Part shown: positions 1 through 7,596 of the stretch, in pieces
Layout: each line of letters begins with the position of its first letter
Position numbering within the stretch: position 1 is the stretch's first letter
The notes under the pieces: generated by a model
Seen by the model: the letters and a program-made list of their open reading frames with translations, nothing else
The model's database searches: none
What the model was told of the DNA's origin: nothing
Made by a program: the position numbers and the translations under genes
Assembly (NCBI GenBank): GCA_903840165.1
Contig: CAIMEY010000109.1
Coordinates: 1 to 53,624 of the forward strand
Length of the DNA stretch: 53,624 nucleotides
Reading direction: 5' to 3'
Origin: an uncultured Myxococcales bacterium
GTDB lineage: Bacteria; Myxococcota_A; UBA9042

Positions 1-1016
1 GGCGGCGCTGGCGACTTGGTCACAGGATCGCCGTGGCAGGACGTGCAGGTCAGGTCCTTGACATCGACCACGCCATTGATGTGCAAGCTCGCGTCTTTCC
101 AGACGATATTGCCACCGACGCTGCTAGCGACGGCCTTGTCATGGCATTGCTCGCACTGATTATTCTGGGGATGCTTGCCCCCGGGCGGATTGGTGTGGCA
201 GCTGGCGCCGCAAGCATTAAAGGTGCCATTGACCTGATTCCACACGGGTTGTTTGACCACCGTCGCCCCCGCTTTGGCCGGCAAAAGCGTAGCGCCGTGG
301 CAGTAGACATTGGTGCAATTGAGCGAATCTAAAGCAAAAGTGGGTGTTGCGTCCTGGGCAATCGCCGGCCCGCTCCACAAAAAGTCAATGGTTCCATTGC
401 TGTGGCCGGGCTTGGTAGGCACCAAGTGGCAATCGGCGCATAGGACGCGGCGGTGCCAGACGCTGCTGCCGAGGTGTTGCTGATGCGCGCCAACTGCTGG
501 ATCTTGGGTCGTTTGCTCGCCGTACGTGCCCATGGGCGGGGCCGGGTTGTCGATGCCCTTGGTCCCATGGCAGGTGTAGCATTGCAGGGGCCAAGGCGAC
601 GTTGAGCTGACATCATCTGTTACATCAAGTACTTGTACGTCATCACCGGTGTCGCCCACCTGCACGTCGGGTCTGTCCAGGACCGTGCCGCCGTCGACAT
701 CGGGCCGTGGCAAGATTTCGGCCAAAACTTCCTCGCCGCCGCCGCCGGTATCCTCAATGACTTGGCCTACTTCCCCGCCATCGGCAGCAGCCACCGACCA
801 CGGGAAGGGGTGCGAGGTCCAGGCGCCGGTGCAACCCCAGCTGAGGACGCAACTCGCCAATAGGACGACCAAAGCCCTAAGACCGACTCTGCAGGCGCCA
901 GAATTGTCCGCCGTGACTCCAGATCTATGAACAAAGGTGACTGTTTGCGTCTGCACGGATGTCCAACCTGATGTCAGGGTCGCCGCTGTGCTGGGGGCGC
1001 GTGGCTGTTGGGCCAT
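1..1016 (-). CDS. Multiheme c-type cytochrome lipoprotein, CxxxxCH/CXXCH type (partial, C-terminus beyond window)
   Basis: The reading frame is open from an ATG at 1016 to the window edge, about 338 codons. A strong AGGAGG lies four bases before the ATG and fixes the start. A hydrophobic stretch at residues 44-55 ends in the lipobox LASC with Cys56, preceded by an unusually long N-terminal extension. A low-complexity acidic linker (residues about 66-135) follows. Heme-type motifs then come in order: CYTCH (146-150), CADCH (193-197), CTNVYCH (234-240, a CX4CH), CGASCH (269-274, a CX3CH), CEQCH (288-292) and CTSCH (324-328). The CX4CH plus CXXCH spacing with a PPxxxHP-like segment resembles the Geobacter CxxxxCH...CXXCH family (TIGR01904). 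It is inferred to be an exported electron carrier anchored by lipid. The substrate is unknown. Confidence 0.85.
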   Translation of the reverse strand, partial: MAQQPRAPSTAATLTSGWTSVQTQTVTFVHRSGVTADNSGACRVGLRALVVLLASCVLSWGCTGAWTSHPFPWSVAAADGGEVGQVIEDTGGGGEEVLAEILPRPDVDGGTVLDRPDVQVGDTGDDVQVLDVTDDVSSTSPWPLQCYTCHGTKGIDNPAPPMGTYGEQTTQDPAVGAHQQHLGSSVWHRRVLCADCHLVPTKPGHSNGTIDFLWSGPAIAQDATPTFALDSLNCTNVYCHGATLLPAKAGATVVKQPVWNQVNGTFNACGASCHTNPPGGKHPQNNQCEQCHDKAVASSVGGNIVWKDASLHINGVVDVKDLTCTSCHGDPVTKSPAP

Positions 1017-1218
1017 GGGTCCTCCTCGGCTAGGCGTTGAGGCGGGCCTAGCTCGACAGTGTCATTGTGCACGCGGTCAGCGGCGGCGGCTAGGGCCAAG
1101 GTGTGAGGAACGGTAAAGGCCACGGTAGCCCGCAGCGTCGCCTTGGACGTCGAGGCGCGGCGTTCGTGGACAGCAACGGCAATTGGCTTGCCCGTTCGCG
1201 CATGCTGGCGGAGGTTCC

Positions 1219-2964
1219 CTATCCTTGCTGCCCCGGCCACCACCCTGGTTCCCGCACGGCTTGGTGCCAAGGATGCAGCGCCAGAAACTGGGCAATCGCT
1301 TTGCCGTGGATGACGGGCTGGCCATGCTTCTCTTGCCAATCCGCCATCTCCAGCAGGCAGGTCGCCTGGTGAACGACCATCGCACTTTCCATCCAGATCC
1401 TGCCAGCTTGCGTGCTATCCTGTCCGGCTAGGCGCACGACGCGGTCGGCATCGTCGCGCATGGCCGCAAAACGCACGTGCAGGTCGGTGACAGGCAGCGC
1501 CAGCACCCGCGGCTCCAGCCAATCGAGCCAATCCTTATGCAAACCAAGGCGTTGCATATCGCGCACGGTCTGCGCTGCCAGGACGCTGTGCGAACCTTCC
1601 CAGCTTTCCGTGACGATGGCATCGCGATAGAGCCTTGGAAGTACAGAGAAATCCTCGATAGCACCATTGCCGCCAAGGACCTCGATCGCCAGCCGCTGCA
1701 TCTGGGTATTGCGGATAGAAGTCCAGTACTTGTTGGCATTGAGGGCCATGCGCACGGCCCCTAGGTGCTGGCCGGACGCCTGGGCCGCAATCAGGTCCAA
1801 GGTGCCCGCCGTGGCCGCCGCTGCCTCGATCCACAACTGCCCGATGGACTGATGGATGATGCCAAATGCTCCAATTTTCTTAGTGAAAGCTCGGCGATGT
1901 TCCGCATAGGTTGCTGCCTGCCAATAGGCGCGCCACATCGACCCGGCCACAGCCAGTGCATTGAACAGGCGCGAGGTATCAAGAACAATTTCAACGACAT
2001 TGCGGAACCCCTGGTCCAGAGGCCCCAACTGCCAAGCCAGCGCACCGTTCCAGTCCAGCTCGGCCGAGGCCATGGCCCGCGTGCCCAGCTTGTTCTTGAG
2101 GCGGCGAATGGTGAAATGGTTGACCGGGCGCGGTGTCTGGCCAAAGGGCAGCAAGGGTAAAACCTGTAAATTATTGGGATCTGGCAGGTCGTGTGGCACC
2201 AGAAACAGGCCAAGGCCCTTGGTCCCTTCCTGCCCGCCAACGGGGCGCGCCGTCACTAGATGCACTGGTGCATCGACCACCGAGCAGAACCACTTTTCGC
2301 CGTGCAATCGCCAAAGTGCAGGGTGCTCGGCGGTCTCGGGTAGCACCAATTCCGCCTGGCACGCATTGGCCCCCACGTCAGAACCGCCTTGAATCTCTGT
2401 GAGAAACTGCGAACCGTGCAGGTGCGTGGCGTAGTTTGGATCGAGCAGACCAGGCAAAAGCGCTTGCTGCAAGCGGGGATGGCCTACCTTTTGAATCGCC
2501 TTGATCATGCCACAAGTGCATGCCAGTGGACAGTTGTGACCGGCTTCGCCCTGATGCGAAGAAAGCAGCATCAATACAGCTTGTTCAATCGCACGTTCTG
2601 CCTGTCCCGTCACCGACATGACGCCCGTGCCGTAGATTTGGGCGCCCCAGGTGTGGTAGGAATCATCAAAATGCACGCGCTCTTGGCGGCGACCGACGGC
2701 ATCCCAGCGCTCCAGCACCGGGGTTCCCGGCTCATGACTGCAGCGGTGGACCAGGGCGTCAGCTGCGGCAACCTGAGCGCCAAAACCGCGTAAGAGCTGG
2801 TCAAGACGCGGTAAATCAGCAGCAGTTGCATAGCGGGCGACCAAGTCCTGCAACAACCCATTGGCGGCATAGAAGTTGTCCGGCTGCGCAGCCAGCCAAT
2901 CGGCTAGGTATTTGCGGCCCGTATCGTAAGCGTATTCGGCAGTTGTATCGGCTTGCTGTGGCAT
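1219..2964 (-). CDS. Acyl-CoA dehydrogenase family protein, AidB-like
   Basis: A 581-aa flavoprotein, longer than classical acyl-CoA dehydrogenases (about 380 aa) and close to the long AidB/ACAD10-11-like class. The FAD-contacting motif TEIQGGSD is at about residues 189-196. The C-terminal signature TESWEGSHS at about 450-458 holds the Glu that acts as catalytic base in this fold. A further C-terminal helical domain of about 120 residues follows, as in AidB-type enzymes. It probably dehydrogenates an acyl-CoA thioester, but AidB-type members can differ, so substrate and physiological role are open. An in-frame TTG lies one codon upstream. The ATG at 2964 is chosen because AGGAG sits seven bases before it. 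Confidence 0.88.
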   Translation of the reverse strand: MPQQADTTAEYAYDTGRKYLADWLAAQPDNFYAANGLLQDLVARYATAADLPRLDQLLRGFGAQVAAADALVHRCSHEPGTPVLERWDAVGRRQERVHFDDSYHTWGAQIYGTGVMSVTGQAERAIEQAVLMLLSSHQGEAGHNCPLACTCGMIKAIQKVGHPRLQQALLPGLLDPNYATHLHGSQFLTEIQGGSDVGANACQAELVLPETAEHPALWRLHGEKWFCSVVDAPVHLVTARPVGGQEGTKGLGLFLVPHDLPDPNNLQVLPLLPFGQTPRPVNHFTIRRLKNKLGTRAMASAELDWNGALAWQLGPLDQGFRNVVEIVLDTSRLFNALAVAGSMWRAYWQAATYAEHRRAFTKKIGAFGIIHQSIGQLWIEAAAATAGTLDLIAAQASGQHLGAVRMALNANKYWTSIRNTQMQRLAIEVLGGNGAIEDFSVLPRLYRDAIVTESWEGSHSVLAAQTVRDMQRLGLHKDWLDWLEPRVLALPVTDLHVRFAAMRDDADRVVRLAGQDSTQAGRIWMESAMVVHQATCLLEMADWQEKHGQPVIHGKAIAQFLALHPWHQAVREPGWWPGQQG

Positions 2965-3132
2965 CAATGAACTCCTGACAGGGCCCTAGCGCGTTGGCGA
3001 TGCGGGCGGATAAGTGCGGGTGGCGGGCACAGTGTACCCAGTTGCGCGCGCACTGCAATCGGCGGCCGGTGTTGGCCAGGCCTGGGCTGGGGGCTAAGCT
3101 GGAAGTCGATAAGATCTTTGAATATAAACGAA

Positions 3133-3154
3133 AATATCGGGACATTGCGATATT
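3133..3154. promoter_or_regulatory. AT-rich inverted repeat, possible operator
   Basis: AATATCG (3133-3139) and CGATATT (3148-3154) form perfect 7-bp arms around an 8-bp spacer. They sit in an AT-rich island of otherwise GC-rich sequence, about 125 bases before the DUF4139 gene and about 170 bases before the divergent acyl-CoA dehydrogenase. Position and symmetry suit a repressor site in a shared divergent control region of about 310 bases. No regulator family is recognised and no promoter boxes were assigned. Confidence 0.3.
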
Positions 3155-3277
3155 GTGGTCTCGGGCCGGGACCCTGCAGACCGAATCGCCAACTGCGGCG
3201 TCAGAAGCACAGGGTCGCCGTGGCCCGGACCGCACCGTCGCTGGTGAGCATCTACTTTACGCATTGAGGTTGAAGTC

Positions 3278-5455
3278 ATGAGAACGAAAAACCGTTTCTT
3301 CGCGTCCATTCTGGCGCTCTTGGCCGGCACGGCTTGCGCGTCCGGACATCAGACCTTTGTGCAGGCGGAGCAGGCGTCCCTAGGGCGTGTGGTCGTCTAT
3401 CGCAATGGTGTCGCATACTACGAGCGCAAAGCGAAAGTAGAAGGTGACCACTTGACCCTGCGCGTACCGGGGGACAAAATCGATGACTTCCTGAAATCCC
3501 TCACAGTGGCCGATGCCAAGACCGGCGCAGCGCTGCCCATTGGCTTTCCTAGCCCTGGGCAAGCCCGCGGAACGGATGTGGAAATGACCATTGTCCTGCC
3601 GGACCGGTCCCATCATGACGTGATTCTGTCCTACGTCACAGATTCGCCTGCCTGGAAGCCGAGTTATCGCGTCGTCGTCGGCGAGACCGGTCATGTCGAC
3701 CTGCAAGGCTGGGCTGTGGTGGACAACACCTCCGGCGAGGATTGGCAAGCGGTGCAAGTCGGCGTCGGTTCGTCGTCGGCGCTGAGCTTTCGCTTTGATC
3801 TGCACTCGATTCGCTTGGTGCATCGGGAAACCCTTCGGACCAATGACACTTTTGCCAAGGCACCGCCGATTGGTGGCACGGTGATTCACGACCGCCCGGC
3901 CACCGAGCGCGTCCTGGCCCAGCTAGACGACGCAGATATCCCGCGAAATGAAGGACATCCCGACATTGCTGACGAGGAAGTCTACCAAGCGGAGGCGATG
4001 GACAAAAAGGAGGCCATGCGCAGTCGAGCCTATGGCAAAGCCAGCGTTTCCAAAGCGGATATTGGCCATTCCGGCGCGGGAGGCCTGGCCCAGGCAGCAC
4101 CGGCAACGGCCCAACCGCGCTACCGCCACGCCGGTGGCAAGGACCAAGCGCCGGACGATGCGCGCGTCGTGGCTGTTGCTGAATCCCTGAAGAATAAACG
4201 GGAAACGGTCGTCATTGAAGGCTACGCGGCAGCGGGCGAGGCCGATGGTCAGGAACGCGCCTTGGACCGTGCCAATTTGCTACGCAACCAACTGATCGAA
4301 AAGGGTGTTCCGCCGGCACAACTCAAGGTTGCGGCGCGCGGTGTGGTGCCTGGGCAAAAGGCCGGCGTGCGCCTTGTGGCTGACGAGGCGCAAAATGGCC
4401 AAGGACGTCAACAAGATGCGGATGAAGCTGCCGGCAACCCGGTGGGCGAAAGCCACTTTGAGTCCAAGACGCCGATGACCGTCGCCAAGGGTTCAAGCGC
4501 AATGGTCAGCATTATGCAGGGTTCGGCCACGGGCGATATTGTTTACCTGTACGATGCCGAAAGTGGCCGCGGCGACCAACGCTTTGCATTTCGCTCGGTT
4601 CGCTTCAAGAATCCGACCTCGTCGATGCTCGAGACCGGGCCGATGACCGTCTATGGCCAGGGCCGCTTCATTGGCGAAGGGCTGACCGAAGCCGTGCCGG
4701 CGGGCGGCGTGGCGGTTGTGCCTTTTGCCCTGGATCGGCAGGTGGTTGTCGACCGTGACGGCAGCACCGGCGACCGCATGAGCCAACTGATCAAGGTCAA
4801 CCACGGCGTCATGACGGCCGAAGTGCAGCACTGGAAGCAGACCAAGCTCAAGGTCACCAACCGCATGCCCACGGCGACGACGGTGCTGGTGAAGCATACG
4901 ATTCCAAAGGGTTGGGCACTGACGCGTGGGCCCAAGGCCGATGAGCAGTACGGTGACGCCCGGCTGTTCAGCGTGGAATTGAAAGCCAATGAAACCAAGG
5001 TGTTGGACCTCGAAGAAGCGACGCCGTTGCAACGGACCGTCGACCTGCGGACGCCGGTGGGCGTCGATTTGGTCAAGCTGTGGCTGGATGCCGGCAAGCC
5101 AGATGCACAAACCGCTGAATCTATGAAGAAACTGCTTGGCTTGTACCAGGACATGGCCAAGGCCCAGGAGCAGATTGAGCACCTGCGTGAGCGCGGCGAC
5201 GAGTTCCGCGTGCGCATGGACGAACTGCACGGGCAAATCTTCAACCTCAAGCTCATCAAGACCGGCGGGACCTTGATGGCGCACTTGCAGCAAAAGATGA
5301 AGGAAATCAGCGATAAGGTACAGGACAACACCTTTGGCATCGTCGCAGCTCAGGAAAAGCTGATGCTGGCCAAGGTGCGATTCCAGGATGAAATGGCGGA
5401 GTTGACGCTCGAACGTCCGGCGCCAACCCAGGCGGCGGTCGTCGGCCAGCGTTAG
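3278..5455 (+). CDS. DUF4139-type exported protein with embedded OmpA-like segment
   Basis: A 725-aa exported protein. The hydrophobic leader ending ALLAGTACASG (about residues 13-24) is a signal peptide; Cys20 could be lipidated, but the lipobox is weak. Residues about 30-170 (SLGRVVVYRNGVAYYERKA, then SYVTDSPAWKPSYRVVV) match the N-terminal part of DUF4139/MuiA-like proteins. The C-terminal half (about 400-640) is the DUF4139 beta-rich domain with the DLEEATPLQRTVDLRTP segment. A coiled-coil-like region, about 640-720, ends the protein. Between the halves, residues about 300-365 read like an OmpA C-terminal domain: VVIEGYAAAGEADGQ, then ALDRANLLRNQLIEKGVPP. The start has GAGG nine bases upstream. 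Function is unknown; peptidoglycan contact is inferred only from the OmpA-like part. Confidence 0.8.
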   Translation: MRTKNRFFASILALLAGTACASGHQTFVQAEQASLGRVVVYRNGVAYYERKAKVEGDHLTLRVPGDKIDDFLKSLTVADAKTGAALPIGFPSPGQARGTDVEMTIVLPDRSHHDVILSYVTDSPAWKPSYRVVVGETGHVDLQGWAVVDNTSGEDWQAVQVGVGSSSALSFRFDLHSIRLVHRETLRTNDTFAKAPPIGGTVIHDRPATERVLAQLDDADIPRNEGHPDIADEEVYQAEAMDKKEAMRSRAYGKASVSKADIGHSGAGGLAQAAPATAQPRYRHAGGKDQAPDDARVVAVAESLKNKRETVVIEGYAAAGEADGQERALDRANLLRNQLIEKGVPPAQLKVAARGVVPGQKAGVRLVADEAQNGQGRQQDADEAAGNPVGESHFESKTPMTVAKGSSAMVSIMQGSATGDIVYLYDAESGRGDQRFAFRSVRFKNPTSSMLETGPMTVYGQGRFIGEGLTEAVPAGGVAVVPFALDRQVVVDRDGSTGDRMSQLIKVNHGVMTAEVQHWKQTKLKVTNRMPTATTVLVKHTIPKGWALTRGPKADEQYGDARLFSVELKANETKVLDLEEATPLQRTVDLRTPVGVDLVKLWLDAGKPDAQTAESMKKLLGLYQDMAKAQEQIEHLRERGDEFRVRMDELHGQIFNLKLIKTGGTLMAHLQQKMKEISDKVQDNTFGIVAAQEKLMLAKVRFQDEMAELTLERPAPTQAAVVGQR

Positions 5456-5602
5456 GGCTTGCGGATGGGGGTAGGGCCCAGTGTTGGCACAGGTCTCGGT
5501 TGCCGGTTTGGCCCTTCCCCAGCGCGCAATTCCACTGTATCAGCAGGCGCTTGGACCTCTGGTATACAAGCCCGCAGCCCTCTCTCGGGCGCGGATTGGA
5601 CC

Positions 5603-5956
5603 ATGCCTCAGCCCCCCGCGTGCCTTACGCCCAACGTGCTCGCCTCAGACCCGTTGGCATCCTGGCAGCGATTTTCCTTTACCCACAATGACTTTACCCA
5701 TGACGTCTTTCGCAACGGCCAAGGGCCCGGCATCGTCGTGATTCACGAACTGCCTGGAATTGCCCCTAATCATCCGCCAGCCCCGCCGCACATCCGTCAG
5801 CCCCGCCGCGCATCCGCCAGCCCCACCGTCAATTTCTCAAGCCGACAGCAGGGTTTCTCCGGCCGTCTCTTGACCAATCCCCACGCCGCGCGCATGGTGC
5901 CTGGGCGCAATCGGGCGGGCTGCAGCCATGGCAGACTATCCCCAGCGCAGGACTAG
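5603..5956 (+). pseudogene. Truncated dienelactone hydrolase family N-terminus
   Basis: From the ATG at 5603 the first ~50 codons read like the start of a dienelactone hydrolase: SFTHNDFTHDVFRNGQGPG, then IVVIHELPGI. The second segment is the first beta-strand and oxyanion-region loop of that alpha/beta-hydrolase family, which normally runs about 240-290 aa. After codon 52 the frame enters a 20-bp tandem repeat and then Pro/Arg/Ser-rich sequence with no homology I recognise, stopping at 5956. The nucleophile elbow and catalytic Asp/His are absent. It is therefore a gene remnant, probably left by a deletion at or next to the repeat. Expression of the short frame is unlikely to give an enzyme. 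Confidence 0.7.
5771..5830 (+). repeat. Tandem repeat, 3 x 20 bp
   Basis: Three head-to-tail copies begin at 5771, 5791 and 5811. The first unit is CATCCGCCAGCCCCGCCGCA; the later copies differ at one to three positions. The array starts directly after the last recognisable codon of the truncated hydrolase, so it lies at or near the deletion junction. No further copies were noticed elsewhere in the window. Confidence 0.85.
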
Positions 5957-5961
5957 GATTC

Positions 5962-6846
5962 ATGAATCATTCCATGCGAATCGCCGTCACAGGTGCCTCG
6001 GGTCTGGTCGGCACGGCGCTGATCCCGTACCTGCGCGGGCAGGGCCATGGGGTGTTGCGCCTTGTGCGGCGTTCAGCGACGCAAGCCGATGAAGTTTCTT
6101 GGGAACCGCGCACCGGGCAGGTCGATCTGCCGGCGCTGCAGGGCGTCGACGCCGTCATCCACCTCGCAGGTGCCGGCGTTGGCGACCATCGCTGGACCCC
6201 CGCGTATAAGCAGGAGATTCTCCAGTCTCGGCTCTATGGCACCCAAACCATCGCCAAGGCCGTGGCGACGCTGCAACCGCGCGTGTTCCTGTCTGCGAGC
6301 GCCATTGGCTGGTACGGAGACACAGGCCAGAGGATTGTGACCGAAGTCGATGATCACGGGAGCGATTTCCTCGCTGACGTCTGCCGCCAATGGGAAGCTG
6401 CGACGCAGGCTGCCGCCGGGGTTCGCACGGTCAAACTGCGCACAGGGATTGTACTTTCGGCCCAAGGCGGTGCCCTCGGCCGTATGTTGCCCCTGTTTCG
6501 CGCTGGGCTCGGTGGACGCCTTGGCGACGGCCGGCAGTACTGGTCCTGGATCAGCCTGGTCGATACCTTGGCAGCTATCGATTTTTGCTTGCAAAACGAC
6601 GTCGCCGGCCCCGTCAACCTGACCGCGCCTGAGCCCGAGACCAACGCAGCGTTCACGCAGACCCTGGCGCATTGGCTCCATCGTCCCGCGGTGTTGCCCG
6701 TGCCGGCCGTGGCGTTGCGTCTAGCGCTCGGCGAATTTTCGTGTGAGGTGCTCGGCTCTAAGCGGGTGCTGCCTGCCGTGTTGCAACGGGCCGGATTTTC
6801 CTTTCAGCACAGCAGCTTGGCGCAGGCCTTGGCCAATATCCAGTGA
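5962..6846 (+). CDS. TIGR01777 family epimerase (YfcH/SDR39U1-like)
   Basis: A 294-aa NAD(P)-binding Rossmann protein of the extended SDR type. MRIAVTGASGLVGTAL at the N-terminus carries the TGASGLVG dinucleotide loop. VDAVIHLAGAGVGDHRW and LSASAIGWYGDTG are the hallmark segments of the TIGR01777 family; the latter contains the YG region equivalent to the SDR active-site Tyr. The C-terminal substrate domain with GPVNLTAPEPETN and the LGSKRVLP segment is also typical. The substrate of this family is not established. The start at 5962 follows a weak AGGA; a second ATG four codons in is an alternative. The gene stands alone on its strand. Confidence 0.9.
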   Translation: MNHSMRIAVTGASGLVGTALIPYLRGQGHGVLRLVRRSATQADEVSWEPRTGQVDLPALQGVDAVIHLAGAGVGDHRWTPAYKQEILQSRLYGTQTIAKAVATLQPRVFLSASAIGWYGDTGQRIVTEVDDHGSDFLADVCRQWEAATQAAAGVRTVKLRTGIVLSAQGGALGRMLPLFRAGLGGRLGDGRQYWSWISLVDTLAAIDFCLQNDVAGPVNLTAPEPETNAAFTQTLAHWLHRPAVLPVPAVALRLALGEFSCEVLGSKRVLPAVLQRAGFSFQHSSLAQALANIQ

Positions 6847-6895
6847 GTCGAAGTCGCGCCGGCCTCCCCAAATCGCGGCCCCGGGGCGCTTAAGC

Positions 6896-7369
6896 CTACT
6901 TGACCGGCACGCCGTGCTCTTTGGCCAATGCTTCCAGGTCCTTCTTGTACTTCTCTTCGGCCTTGCCGCTGGCTTCCAGCTTGGCCTGGGCGGTCTTGGC
7001 CAGGGCTTCATCCTGCTTGTCGATGGAATCCGCAAGCGCCGCAATGCCTTCTGCGCCCGTGCCAATCGCGGCGACGTACGTGTTGTGGATGTCCTGGACC
7101 GGCTTGGTTTCCGGCTTGATCGCGGCCATCTTGTCCTTGAACTCCTTGAACAGAGGGAGGATTTCATTGCGCGTCTTGGCGACGTAGGCAGCCTTGTCTT
7201 CCAGGCCCTGGGCATCCTTCATCTTCTGGCCGATATCCGTGCTGAATTTGTTGTAGATCGGCGAGGACGCCTTGGAGTACGCCACCACGTCCTGCTGCAC
7301 TTCATCGCAGCCAAGGCAGGTCATCGCAAGGGCAAACACGGCCATCATCAGGGACTTGGGGAAATTCAT
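6896..7369 (-). CDS. Small helical lipoprotein, function unknown
   Basis: A 157-aa protein with a signal peptide and the lipobox CLGC at residues 18-21, so probably tethered to a membrane. The mature part is rich in Lys, Glu and Ala and predicted almost wholly helical, with heptad-like stretches such as KAEEKYKKDLEALAKEH near the end. No catalytic motif and no named domain were recognised. It converges on the TIGR01777 gene with a 49-base gap. The upstream 230 bases hold no gene; a short GC palindrome (7401-7413) lies there. Confidence 0.75.
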   Translation of the reverse strand: MNFPKSLMMAVFALAMTCLGCDEVQQDVVAYSKASSPIYNKFSTDIGQKMKDAQGLEDKAAYVAKTRNEILPLFKEFKDKMAAIKPETKPVQDIHNTYVAAIGTGAEGIAALADSIDKQDEALAKTAQAKLEASGKAEEKYKKDLEALAKEHGVPVK

Positions 7370-7596
7370 GGAGAATGCTCCTGGCCGAACGCACGGTGTC
7401 GCCCGCGGCGGGCCTTCAGGGTTGGACAGACGAATCGCTACAAGACCCTTGAATACACACTCGAACAGCCGATTTCAGTTGGCTGACCGTGGTGCGCGTT
7501 GGCCGACATGGCCCAAGGTGGTCCGCGCCCCAGACTTTGGCTGCGCCCTCCAAGCATGGACCGGTAGCGCGGAATCGGCAACTCCGTGCTGACGGC

